From: Streptomyces ochraceiscleroticus
Lineage (GTDB): Bacteria > Actinomycetota > Actinomycetes > Streptomycetales > Streptomycetaceae
DNA length: 64,000 nucleotides
Direction: 5' to 3'
Assembly: GCF_000720485.1 (NCBI RefSeq)
Contig: NZ_JOAX01000005.1
Location: 1 to 64,000, forward strand
The translations under genes and the position numbers were made by a program. Each line of letters opens with the position of its first letter. Within the stretch, counting starts at the first letter, position 1. Under the pieces are notes generated by a model. The model searched no databases and was not told the DNA's origin. It was given only the letters and a program-made list of their open reading frames with translations. This document shows, one piece after another, positions 1 to 7,560 of this stretch.

Positions 1-53
1 GCCCTGCCCCCATCCCAGTCGGCCCCTCCCCGCCCTAGCCCCCACCCGCCCCG

Positions 54-887
54 TTACGCTCCAGCCCGCGCCGCCTCCGTCAGTTCGCCGTCGATGACCG
101 TCACCGCGCTGCCGGTCAGCAGCGTGCGGTCGCCGCGCAGCGCAGTGCGCACGAATCCGGTACGGGCGGAGCCCTGCAGGCCGGTCAGTTCGTCGCGGCC
201 CAGCCGCTCCGACCAGAAGGGCGCGAGCGCGGTGTGCGCGCTCCCCGTCACGGGATCCTCGTCGATGCCGACGCCCGGGAAGAAGCACCGCGTGGCGAAG
301 TCATAACCGCCGTCCGGGTCCTCGGCGCGCGCCGTCGCGATCACGCCCCGGCTGCCGAACCGGGTCAGCGCCGTGAGGTCGGGTGACAGTTCGCGTACGG
401 TCCGCTCGTCCGCCACCTCCACAAGCAGGTCCCCCACCTGCGACCCCGTCTCGTACGTGGAGACCGGCTCGGTACCGAGTGCGTCGGCCAGCCCCGGCGG
501 TACGGGTACGGCGGTGAGCGGCGCGGTCGGGAAGTCCATGGTGAGGGAGCCGTCGGCCGACGCCGTGGTGATCAGCACGCCGCTGCGGGTCGCGAAGCGG
601 ACCGTTCCGGTGGCCGTGCCGGTGGAGTGCAGTACGTGGGCGGTGGCGAGCGTGGCGTGGCCGCACATGTCGACCTCGGTGGCGGGGGTGAGCCAGCGCA
701 GCGCCCAGTCGGCCTCGTCACTGTCCGGCAGCGGCAGCGCGAACGCGGTTTCCGAGAGGTTGACCTGGGCCGCGACCTGCTGCAGCCAGTGCTGATCGGG
801 GAAGGAGGGGCCGTCCAGCAGCACGACTCCCGCCGGGTTGCCGGCGAAGGGGCGGTCGGTGAAGGCGTTGACGATTCGGATTCTCAT
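54..887 (-). CDS. PhzF family isomerase/epimerase-like protein
   Basis: 277 aa, the usual length for the PhzF / diaminopimelate-epimerase fold. Seen: an N-terminal IVNAFTDRPFAGNPAGV segment, a SETAF motif with Glu46 at the position of the PhzF catalytic Glu, a GHATLATAH segment near residue 77, and DEDPVTGSAH near the C-terminus that forms the second half of the pseudo-symmetric active site. Family members catalyse proton-shuttle isomerisations; no phenazine genes lie nearby, so a phenazine role is not implied and the substrate is unknown. It is transcribed leftward and divergently from the PadR gene. The ATG at 885-887 aligns with the family N-terminus. Confidence 0.9.
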   Translation of the reverse strand: MRIRIVNAFTDRPFAGNPAGVVLLDGPSFPDQHWLQQVAAQVNLSETAFALPLPDSDEADWALRWLTPATEVDMCGHATLATAHVLHSTGTATGTVRFATRSGVLITTASADGSLTMDFPTAPLTAVPVPPGLADALGTEPVSTYETGSQVGDLLVEVADERTVRELSPDLTALTRFGSRGVIATARAEDPDGGYDFATRCFFPGVGIDEDPVTGSAHTALAPFWSERLGRDELTGLQGSARTGFVRTALRGDRTLLTGSAVTVIDGELTEAARAGA

Positions 888-926
888 GGCGCGAGCCTAG
901 GCATCGGAGATCGCGAGCGACGAGGT

Positions 927-944
927 CCAATCCAGAGAAATTGG
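927..944. promoter_or_regulatory. Candidate operator upstream of the PhzF-like gene
   Basis: CCAAT (927-931) and ATTGG (940-944) form an inverted repeat with an 8-nt spacer about 40 bp upstream of the PhzF-like start. The position suits an operator or activator site. The regulator is unknown, and short arms make this tentative. Confidence 0.25.
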
Positions 945-1093
945 CCTGCGATGAGACGTCCTGTGGACTGTCTGCCTGGAGCCAGTTAACGGACCGCACG
1001 CCCGACGTGCCGCGAATTCCCCAGGCTTCAGGCGCCTCATGGGCGGTACGCCGGCAGAAACTCGCCGGCGAGTCCTTGCCGACCGAACGCTTC

Positions 1094-1103
1094 CGATATA
1101 TCG
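1094..1103. promoter_or_regulatory. Candidate PadR operator (CGATATATCG)
   Basis: This perfect 10-bp palindrome lies 41 bp before the PadR start codon in an AT-rich island of otherwise GC-rich DNA. PadR proteins often repress their own promoter by binding AT-rich dyads, so autoregulation is the simplest reading. The partial echo CATCG follows at 1110-1114. Confidence 0.45.
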
Positions 1104-1144
1104 TTGAAGCATCGTGACAGATCAATGATGGGAGTGGCGTAAAT

Positions 1145-1738
1145 ATGCGTGCACATGGACACGAACACTGGGCAGCCGGGCGCCATGGCGGCGGCCGGGG
1201 TGAGTACGAGGGGCGGCGCGCCGCCTTCGGGCCGTTCGGGCCGCCCTTCGGTGGGCCTCCGTTCGGCGGGGGCCGGGGCCGTGGAGGCCCGCGCGGCCGA
1301 GCGCGGCGTGGTGATGTGCGTGCCTCGATCCTGGCGCTTCTCAAGGACCGTCCGATGCACGGTTACGAGATGATCCAGGAGATCGCCGAGCGCAGCGGCG
1401 GCACGTGGAAGCCGAGTCCCGGCTCCGTGTACCCGACCCTTCAGCTACTGGAGGACGAGGGGCTGATCGCCAGCCGGAGCGAGGGCGGCAAGAAGCTGTT
1501 CGAGCTCACCGACGAGGGGCGTACGGCTGCGGAGAGCGGCTCGGACGCCCCTTGGGAAGAGGCCGGCCGCGGCGTGGACTGGGAGGCGATGAACGAGGTC
1601 CGCAAGGCGGGCGGTGGCCTGGTCGAAGCGTTTCGGCAGGTGTGGGCGACCGGGACGCCCGAGCAGCGCGAGAAGGCGATCACGGTCGTCAACCGAGCAC
1701 GGAAGGAGCTCTACTTGATCCTTGCCGAGGACGAGTGA
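1145..1738 (+). CDS. PadR family transcriptional regulator
   Basis: 197 aa. Residues 1 to about 57 are a His/Gly/Pro-rich disordered tail. The winged-helix PadR domain follows (DVRASILALLKDRPMHGYEM, then PSPGSVYPTLQLLEDEGLI and a wing ending FELTDEGR, roughly residues 58-130). A C-terminal helical region probably dimerises. GGGAG at 1130-1134 precedes the ATG by 10 nt, supporting this start. PadR proteins repress efflux or detoxification genes, but no obvious target sits downstream, so the target may be itself or the divergent PhzF-like gene. Confidence 0.9.
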   Translation: MRAHGHEHWAAGRHGGGRGEYEGRRAAFGPFGPPFGGPPFGGGRGRGGPRGRARRGDVRASILALLKDRPMHGYEMIQEIAERSGGTWKPSPGSVYPTLQLLEDEGLIASRSEGGKKLFELTDEGRTAAESGSDAPWEEAGRGVDWEAMNEVRKAGGGLVEAFRQVWATGTPEQREKAITVVNRARKELYLILAEDE

Positions 1739-1784
1739 GTGAAGCCCGCGAGTGATCGAGTGCGGAGCACAAGAACCGGGCGAG

Positions 1785-1814
1785 GCCGTGGCCGGCGTAC
1801 AGACCGGCCACGGC
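1785..1814. terminator. Bidirectional terminator hairpin
   Basis: Perfect 11-bp arms GCCGTGGCCGG (1785-1795) and CCGGCCACGGC (1804-1814) flank an 8-nt loop, followed by TTT. It sits between the convergent PadR and SRPBCC genes and can serve both. Confidence 0.75.
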
Positions 1815-1822
1815 TTTCGTGA

Positions 1823-2251
1823 TCAGGCGACCAGTCGCGCGAGTCTGCCGAGTGACTCCTCGAGAGCGGATGTCGCCGAGTCCTTGAGCTTGCCGGCCAT
1901 CAGCGACACGGCCGCGCCGGTGAACGAACCCTCGATCCGCACGGTCGTCGCCTCACCCTCCCGTACGAGCGCATACCGCATCCCGAGGGTCACGCCCATC
2001 GGGCCCTTGCCCCGGAGGTCGAGCAGGTGGGCGGGCTCCGCGGCCCGTACCGTCCAGGTCACCTCGGCCGGAAAACCCATGAGCTTCATGTTCTCCGCGT
2101 AAGTGGCCCCGGGCTCCAGCGTCGTCGGGCCCCCTTCGGGGAAGCTGGTGTGGGTGGCGTTCCACTGGTCGTAGCCGTCGAAATCGGTCAGGCGGCCCCA
2201 TATCTTCTCCGCCGGTGCTTCTATGCGGGCCTGGGCGGTGACATCGGCCAT
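1823..2251 (-). CDS. SRPBCC family protein
   Basis: 142 aa with the START/polyketide-cyclase-like ligand-binding fold: ARIEAPAEKIWGRLTDFDGYDQWN at the N-terminus, a central beta region with a TWTVRAAEPAHLLDLRG strand, and a C-terminal helix (LEESLGRLARLV). The frame stays open upstream to 2368, but the ATG at 2249-2251 starts the recognisable fold and is preceded by GAGGGG on the coding strand, so I use it. Such proteins bind small hydrophobic ligands; the ligand is unknown. A strong palindrome lies in its 5' region. Confidence 0.85.
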   Translation of the reverse strand: MADVTAQARIEAPAEKIWGRLTDFDGYDQWNATHTSFPEGGPTTLEPGATYAENMKLMGFPAEVTWTVRAAEPAHLLDLRGKGPMGVTLGMRYALVREGEATTVRIEGSFTGAAVSLMAGKLKDSATSALEESLGRLARLVA

Positions 2252-2577
2252 GCGGACACCCCTCGATGGCGGCTCTGCGGCGGCCCAAGGGGCCGTCCGG
2301 TCGGTGACTGGCCCTGGGGTCGGGCGAGTCCTGAGTGGTGCCGCGGAAGGTAGCCGCCGGAGGCGCAACGTTCAATACTGATGGACCATCAGACACTTCA
2401 GGGGGCGCACTGGTGTGGTGCGGGGCGCGCGTCCGTGCCTCTACCGCATCTTTAATCGCCGCTCCCGCGCCGGGCATATCCTCCGTAGGGATGAGATTTC
2501 GCCCCCGCGTACCCAACCACGGTGGGATGCGCAAATGCTCCCTCCCGGGGATGTTCCGGTAGCAAGAGGCTGGTGGG
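2252..2577. other. Divergent intergenic region (326 bp)
   Basis: This stretch separates the SRPBCC gene (minus) from the Clp-N gene (plus). It holds the palindrome at 2378-2392 and presumably both promoters. I see no convincing coding content or RNA structure; the minus frame is open to 2368 but shows no domain. Confidence 0.5.
2378..2392. promoter_or_regulatory. Candidate TetR-type operator (CTGATGG-A-CCATCAG)
   Basis: Perfect 7-bp arms around a single central base, about 125 bp upstream of the SRPBCC start. The size and symmetry suit a TetR-type dimer site. No TetR gene is in the window, so the regulator would act in trans. Confidence 0.45.
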
Positions 2578-3135
2578 GTGGGTTCTGTGCAAAACCGTAC
2601 TGCGTACAACAGCGGAGCGGGTCCGTCGCCGGAACACCTCGACGCTTTCCTGACCGCCGAGCTCGCGTCGGTGCTGTCGTCTGCCCGCAGGCGGGCCACG
2701 CGCGACGGGGACCGGCAGGTGGACACCGCCCACCTCCTGCACGGCCTCCTCGAATCCGACCCCGCCGTACGAGAGATGGTCGACCCCGAAGGCGTCAGGA
2801 CCGCGCGCCTCCTCGGGTACCTCGTCCAGCGCAGCATCGGTTACGGACTGCAGTGGCACGGCACGGTGGAGGACTCCGGGGCGGTGCCGGTGGTGACCGA
2901 GGGCGGCGTCCCGGGCTGGTCACCGGCTGCTGCGGCGGCCATGGACGGCGCGCGGGACCGCGCGCACGCCCGCTACGCCGTACATGCCGAGTGCCTCGAT
3001 CTGCTGGCGGCGCTCGTGGACGACGCGGAATGCCGTGCCGTCGAGGTACTGCGCCGTGCCTCGATCGACATGGTGCAGCTCGCGGCACGCCTGGACCGGC
3101 AGACGCAGGGCGCGATGGTGGAGGACGAGCGGTAA
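2578..3135 (+). CDS. Clp N-terminal (double repeat) domain protein
   Basis: 185 aa. Two Clp-N-like helical repeats are visible: residues about 20-85 (AFLTAELASVLSSARRRA, then VDTAHLLHGLLESDPAVREM) and about 115-175 (AMDGARDRAHARYAVHAECLDLLAALVDD). This is the substrate-adaptor domain of ClpA/ClpC, but there is no AAA+ ATPase module, so it is a free-standing Clp-N protein. It may modulate Clp proteolysis or bind substrates; this is inferred from fold only. GTG start at 2578. Confidence 0.8.
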   Translation: MGSVQNRTAYNSGAGPSPEHLDAFLTAELASVLSSARRRATRDGDRQVDTAHLLHGLLESDPAVREMVDPEGVRTARLLGYLVQRSIGYGLQWHGTVEDSGAVPVVTEGGVPGWSPAAAAAMDGARDRAHARYAVHAECLDLLAALVDDAECRAVEVLRRASIDMVQLAARLDRQTQGAMVEDER

Positions 3136-3264
3136 CTCCCTCACCGAACCGCACTCCCATCGCACTGCCCTTTGGGGCTCGTACGCCACCTCGCACCCCC
3201 TGTCCCGCCTCGCGACAGGGGTATCGGTGATGACGCTGCTGACCTCCCCTGTCATCATGGCCCG

Positions 3265-4287
3265 ATGCACGCGACTGTGGAGACGGAATCGAGCCAGAGG
3301 GGCAGGGGGAGAGGCTTTGGCCTCGGTCTGGCCCTGCTGTCGGCGTTGGCCTTCGGCGGATCGGGCGTGGCCGCCAAACCCCTGATCGCAGCCGGTCTGG
3401 AGCCCTTGCACGTCACCTGGTTGCGGAGCGCGGGCGCCGCGCTGGTCATGCTGCCCCTCGCCTGGCGCCACCGCGCCCTGTTGCGCCGCCGCCCCCTGCT
3501 GCTGGCGGGCTTCGGGCTGCTCGCCGTCGCGGGCGTCCAGGCATGTTATTTCGCCGCGCTGTCGCGGATTCCGGTCGGCGTCGCGCTGCTCATCGAATAC
3601 CTGGCACCCGCCCTGGTCCTGGGCTGGGTGCGCTTCGTGCAGCGCCGGCCCGTCAGCCGCGCCGCCGCGGCCGGTGCCGGCCTCGCCGTCGGCGGTCTCG
3701 CCTGCGTCGTGGAGGTGTGGGCCGGACTGAGCTTCGATGTGTTCGGGCTGGCGCTCGCGCTGGGCGCGGCCTGCTGCCAGGTGGGGTACTTCGTCCTCTC
3801 CGACCACGGCGGAGACGGCGATGACGCCACCCACCCGCTCGGCGTGATCGCGTACGGCCTGCTCTTCGGCGCACTCGTCCTGACCGTGGTCGCGCGCCCC
3901 TGGACCATGGACTGGTCGGTGCTCGTCGGCGCCGCGGACATGAACGGCACGAGCGTCCCTGCCGTGCTGCTCGTCGCGTGGCTCGTACTGATGGCGACGG
4001 TGCTCGCCTACCTCACCGGCGTGATCTCCATCCGTCGGCTCTCGCCGCAGGTCGCAGGCGTCGTCGCCTGCCTGGAGGCGGTGATCGCCACCGTACTGGC
4101 CTGGGTGCTGCTGGGTGAGCACCTGTCCGCGCCGCAGATCATCGGCGGCGCGGTGGTACTGATCGGTGCGTTCATCGCGCAGTCCACCACGCCCAAGGCG
4201 CCCCGGGATGTGGCATCACACCACGATGATGAGGCGCACCCGGAAGCCGCCTTGCCGGCCGGCACAGCGGGCACGCCCGGCACGTAA
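3265..4287 (+). CDS. EamA (DMT) family transporter
   Basis: 340 aa, about ten hydrophobic helices in two EamA repeats. The first begins LGLALLSALAFGGSGVAAKPLI, with the family pattern of a positive residue before each short helix; the second begins LGAACCQVGYFVLSD. The C-terminus carries GGAVVLIGAF and a hydrophilic tail. Such proteins export amino acids or other metabolites. The open frame extends to 3172, but the ATG at 3265 directly precedes a normal family N-terminus. No clear Shine-Dalgarno is visible. Confidence 0.88.
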   Translation: MHATVETESSQRGRGRGFGLGLALLSALAFGGSGVAAKPLIAAGLEPLHVTWLRSAGAALVMLPLAWRHRALLRRRPLLLAGFGLLAVAGVQACYFAALSRIPVGVALLIEYLAPALVLGWVRFVQRRPVSRAAAAGAGLAVGGLACVVEVWAGLSFDVFGLALALGAACCQVGYFVLSDHGGDGDDATHPLGVIAYGLLFGALVLTVVARPWTMDWSVLVGAADMNGTSVPAVLLVAWLVLMATVLAYLTGVISIRRLSPQVAGVVACLEAVIATVLAWVLLGEHLSAPQIIGGAVVLIGAFIAQSTTPKAPRDVASHHDDEAHPEAALPAGTAGTPGT

Positions 4288-4333
4288 GGGCCTCTGCCAG
4301 GGTTACGGACACAGACTTGGCGGGTCCGCCCCG

Positions 4334-4756
4334 TCAACAGTCGTTCATCGCCAAGCGGCGCAGCTGGTGGGAGCGGGCCGCGGCGTCCCGGGGGCCGCCG
4401 CGGTCTGCCAGCCGCTGTGCGATGCGTTCCTGTACCTCCCTGCTCTTCTTCCCGGCGTACTTGAACTTGGCGCGCACCTCCGTCACTTCGAGGCGCAGCG
4501 CGCGGATGCCCGAGAGCATGCGGCCGTACGGCGGGTCGCCGGCCGTGACCTGGGCCGACCCGCCCTCGGGCTGGAAGTGCGCCATCTGGCGACGCAGCAG
4601 CTCGGCCTTCTCCTCCGGATCGTCCACGACGTGCGCCGTGCAACGGAGCTGGACCGCCGCATAGAAGCTCGTGGGCACGCCGTGCTCGGGCGGGGCGTCT
4701 TCGGCTGCCTGCCAGAAACCGGGTATGTAGGTGTAGTCGTCGACGACGCTGAGCAC
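4334..4756 (-). pseudogene. N-terminally truncated PaiB-like FMN-binding regulator
   Basis: The frame encodes only the C-terminal half of the PaiB / FMN-binding negative transcriptional regulator family: VVDDYTYIPGFW, VPTSFYAAVQLRCTAHVVDD, LRLEVTEVRAKFKYAGKKS, ending MNDC. The N-terminal half is absent: homologous-looking sequence begins around 4790, exactly where the upstream split-barrel gene stops. Without its first strands the barrel could not form normally. A GTG at 4756 could start a 140-aa product, so it might still be translated. I read it as the remnant of a deletion that removed the 5' half. Confidence 0.65.
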
Positions 4757-4785
4757 GACGGAAGGGTCGGCCTCCAGGGCGGACC

Positions 4786-5523
4786 TCAGAGGTTCTTGAG
4801 GTAGGCGGGCAGGGGAACGCCGGGGGCCAGGTCGTCGGACGGTATGGGGGCGCCGTATGTGGGCGTCACGGGGACGACGCCGCTCCAGTGGGGGAGGGAG
4901 AGGTCCTCGGGCTCGTCGTTCGGCCCGCCCGTACGGATCTTGGCGGAGACCTCGGTCAGGTCGAGCCGGATGACGGCCGTGGCGGCCAGCTCCTTGGTGT
5001 TTCCGGGGCGGGAGTCGGCGGCGCGGCCGGGCACGACCTGGTCCACCAGCGCGTCCAGTGCCGCGTTCTTCTCCTCGGGGTCGGTGACCTGGTGGGCGGT
5101 GCCGTGCACCACGACGCTGCGGTAGTTGAGCGAGTGGTGGAAGGCGGAGCGGGCGAGGACCAGGCCGTCGACGTGGGTGACGGTCACGCACACCTCCAGG
5201 CCGGGGTCCGCCCGGCGGGCCATGCGCAGCGGCCGCGAGCCGGTGGATCCGTGGAGGTAGAGGCGGCTGCCGACGCGGCCGTAGAGCGTGGGCAGCACGA
5301 CCGGGGCGCCGTCGCGCACGAAGCCGAGGTGGCAGACGTATCCGGCGTCGAGGATGGAATGGACGGTGTCGTGGTCGTACGCGGCGCGGTGGGCGGACCG
5401 CGTCGGGACCGTGCGCTCGCTCGGGGCGTAGGCGGTGGATGAGCCGTCACCGGCACCGGTCTCGGCGACAGCGGCGAACTCGTGGCCGGCGTCGGACGTT
5501 GTGGGAGATACGGGCTCGGGCAT
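4786..5523 (-). CDS. Pyridoxamine 5'-phosphate oxidase-like split-barrel protein
   Basis: 245 aa. Residues about 45-190 match the FMN-binding split barrel: ILDAGYVCHLGFVRDGAPVVLPTLYG, a GSRLYLHGSTGSR strand pair and SFNYRSVV-like HSLNYRSVVVHG. Members bind FMN or F420, and many have unknown substrates. ATG at 5521-5523 with GGAG upstream on the coding strand. It is divergent from the MocR gene across only 37 bp, and MocR regulators often control an adjacent flavin- or PLP-linked gene, so this is its likely target. Confidence 0.85.
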   Translation of the reverse strand: MPEPVSPTTSDAGHEFAAVAETGAGDGSSTAYAPSERTVPTRSAHRAAYDHDTVHSILDAGYVCHLGFVRDGAPVVLPTLYGRVGSRLYLHGSTGSRPLRMARRADPGLEVCVTVTHVDGLVLARSAFHHSLNYRSVVVHGTAHQVTDPEEKNAALDALVDQVVPGRAADSRPGNTKELAATAVIRLDLTEVSAKIRTGGPNDEPEDLSLPHWSGVVPVTPTYGAPIPSDDLAPGVPLPAYLKNL

Positions 5524-5524
5524 C

Positions 5525-5553
5525 TTGCCAACTCCATTGCACTAGTGCATAAT
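5525..5553 (+). promoter_or_regulatory. MocR promoter with overlapping palindrome
   Basis: TTGCCA (5525-5530) and CATAAT (5548-5553) are separated by 17 bp, a good housekeeping promoter. The GTG start at 5561 lies 7-8 nt past the -10, so the transcript is probably leaderless. The perfect palindrome TGCACTAGTGCA (5538-5549) overlaps spacer and -10 and could be the operator for both divergent genes. Confidence 0.6.
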
Positions 5554-5560
5554 CAAGTTT

Positions 5561-6892
5561 GTGCTAGGAGAGTATCGGATCGAAGGGCGGCGCGCATCGG
5601 AAATTGCCGCCAGCGTCGAGCGAGCCATCGGTGCGGGCGAGCTCCTACCAGGCGAAGTCCTGCCTCCCATGCGGGAGTTGGCCGTCTATCTAGAGGTGAA
5701 TCCCAATACGGTCGCGTCCGCGTACCGGACGCTGCGCGACCGCGGAGTGATCGAGACCGCGGGTCGGCGCGGCACCCGGGTGCGTCCCCGGCCGACGAGT
5801 ACGCCGCGCGAGGCGCTGCGGGTCGACGTGCCGCCGGGTGTGAGGAACGTGTCCGACGGCAATCCCGACCCCGCGCTGCTCCCCGCGCTCGGGCCGGCGC
5901 TCGCCGCGGCCGCGGACCGCGCCACGGCCCGCCCGACGCTGTACGGCGCGCCCTTGATCGACGAGGAGCTGGCCGGCCGGGCGCGGGCCGCGCTGGATGC
6001 CGATGGTGTACCGGCCGGACCGGTCGCCGTGACCTCCGGCTCGCTCGACGCCATTGAGCGGGTGCTCGCGGCGCATCTCCGGCCCGGCGACGCGGTGGCG
6101 GTCGAGGACCCCGGCTGGGGGAGCCTGCTGGATCTCATTCCGGCGCTGGGCCTGCGCCCTGTTCCGGTGGGGATGGACGAGGACGGGCCGCTGCCGACGG
6201 AGCTGGAGCGGGCACTGGCGCTCGGCGTGCGGGCGGCGATCGTCACGGACCGGGCGCAGAATCCGACCGGAGCGGCGGTGGGCGCCGCGCGCGCCGAGGA
6301 ATTGCGGTCGCTGCTGGCCGAGTATCCGACCGTGCTGCTGATCGAGGACGACCACGGCCATCACATCGTCGACGTCCCGCTGCATCCGCTGGCGGGGGTG
6401 ACCGATTACTGGGTCATGGTGCGGTCGACGGCCAAGGCGTACGGGCCGGATCTGCGGCTGGCGGTGCTCACGGGCGACGACGTCACGGTGGACCGGGTGC
6501 GCGGGCGGCAGCGCCTGGGTCCCGGCTGGGTCAGCCATCTGCTGCAGGACACGTTGATCCATCTCTGGCGGACGGACGCCGTGGATCCGAGTGAGGTCGC
6601 CGGATCCTATGGGCGCCGCCGCGACGACCTCATACGGGCCCTGGCCGACCGGGGCGTTGTGGCGCAGGGCCGCAGCGGGATGAATGTCTGGGTGCCGGTC
6701 CCCGAGGAGACGGGCACGGTGTCGCGGCTGCTGCACGCCGGCTGGGCGGTGGCGCCCGGAGCCCGGTTCCGGATGGACTCCCCGCCCGGTATACGCATCA
6801 CCGTGTCCTCCCTCTCGCACGGCGACACCGAACCGCTCGCCGAGGCCATAGCGGCCGCCTGCCTGCCGGGGGAGGCGCGCCGGTACGACTGA
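5561..6892 (+). CDS. MocR-type GntR / aminotransferase-fold regulator
   Basis: 443 aa. An N-terminal GntR winged helix (residues about 1-75: ASEIAASVERAIGAGELLPGE, VNPNTVASAYRTLRDRGVI) is joined to a fold-type-I aminotransferase domain with DRAQNPTG, IEDDHGHH and STAKAYGPDLRLA, where Lys292 is the expected PLP lysine. Such regulators bind PLP or an aldimine and control vitamin B6, amine or amino-acid genes. GTG start without a Shine-Dalgarno, consistent with a leaderless mRNA. The C-terminal domain looks complete. Confidence 0.92.
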   Translation: MLGEYRIEGRRASEIAASVERAIGAGELLPGEVLPPMRELAVYLEVNPNTVASAYRTLRDRGVIETAGRRGTRVRPRPTSTPREALRVDVPPGVRNVSDGNPDPALLPALGPALAAAADRATARPTLYGAPLIDEELAGRARAALDADGVPAGPVAVTSGSLDAIERVLAAHLRPGDAVAVEDPGWGSLLDLIPALGLRPVPVGMDEDGPLPTELERALALGVRAAIVTDRAQNPTGAAVGAARAEELRSLLAEYPTVLLIEDDHGHHIVDVPLHPLAGVTDYWVMVRSTAKAYGPDLRLAVLTGDDVTVDRVRGRQRLGPGWVSHLLQDTLIHLWRTDAVDPSEVAGSYGRRRDDLIRALADRGVVAQGRSGMNVWVPVPEETGTVSRLLHAGWAVAPGARFRMDSPPGIRITVSSLSHGDTEPLAEAIAAACLPGEARRYD

Positions 6893-6979
6893 GCGGTGGG
6901 CTGATCGGTGTGCCGGCGGACGGTACGGCGGGCTGGTGCGGTGGACGGTGCGACGGGTCGGGATGGCTGGCCGGTCGGA

Positions 6980-7038
6980 CGGTGTGAGGGGCCGGGGTGG
7001 CTGGCTGGTCGGCCGGTGTGAGGGGCCGGGGTGGCTGG
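6980..7038. repeat. 34-bp-period tandem repeat
   Basis: An identical 25-bp unit occurs at 6980-7004 and 7014-7038, period 34 bp, with a degenerate third unit from 7039. It lies between the end of the MocR gene and the end of the DUF4180 gene. The DNA is strongly G-rich on the plus strand. No coding function is apparent. Confidence 0.7.
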
Positions 7039-7086
7039 GCGGTGTGGGGCCGCAGGGGTTGGTTGCCTGGTTCTTTGGCCGCCCCG

Positions 7087-7506
7087 CTAGCTCTTCCCGT
7101 TCTTCATGCGCTGGTGGAGTTCGTCGAGGTCGGTGAGAAACCAGGTCTGCCGTCCGCGGTTGCATTCCCGGACGAAGTCCTGCAGGGCTGAACTGGCCTC
7201 TGTATGACGGGAGATGTCGCCGAGGACGACGAGTCCCGTGCGGTAGTTGACGAACTTCTGGACGATCTCGCCTGCGACGCGGGTGCGCAGTTGGAAGAAC
7301 CGCTCGTCGAGCCGCTCGGCGGGGATGACGACCCACTGGGCGCCCTGGTAGGAGGCGTTGCCGATGATATCGAGGACGTCGCGTTCGTCGGCGATGACCT
7401 GCCCGTCCTCGGAAGCACCGTTCTCGGAGGCGCTGTTCTCGGATACCCCGTTCTCAGGGGAGTAGATCAGGACGGGCACGTCATGGATCGTCTGCAGGGT
7501 GCTCAT
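7087..7506 (-). CDS. DUF4180 domain-containing protein
   Basis: 139 aa. The DUF4180 signature is clear: DVLDIIGNASYQGAQWVVIP, FFQLRTRVAGEIVQKFVNYR, VVLGDISRH and SALQDFVRECNRG. Function unknown. The family is often found next to regulators or stress genes. An N-terminal linker contains the short repeat SEN-SASEN-GASEDG (residues about 21-36), a small in-frame expansion. ATG at 7504-7506. Confidence 0.85.
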   Translation of the reverse strand: MSTLQTIHDVPVLIYSPENGVSENSASENGASEDGQVIADERDVLDIIGNASYQGAQWVVIPAERLDERFFQLRTRVAGEIVQKFVNYRTGLVVLGDISRHTEASSALQDFVRECNRGRQTWFLTDLDELHQRMKNGKS

Positions 7507-7560
7507 GAAGGGTGAGGCTAACGGGGGAGGGGAGTGCGGTCGACGTAATTGTTCGGGCGA

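Noticed and set aside
54..887. Part of a phenazine gene cluster
   Set aside because: No other phz genes in the window; PhzF-like proteins are widespread without phenazines.
2920..4122. A 400-codon minus-strand open frame rich in Asp/Glu/Gln/Arg
   Set aside because: Antisense to the Clp-N and EamA genes; composition is that of a GC-driven shadow frame.
4334..5191. A single 285-residue protein for the PaiB-like region
   Set aside because: The first half is the out-of-frame shadow of the upstream split-barrel gene; only the second half is real.
6980..7038. Intrinsic terminator of the MocR gene
   Set aside because: The units are direct rather than inverted repeats and form no clear hairpin.
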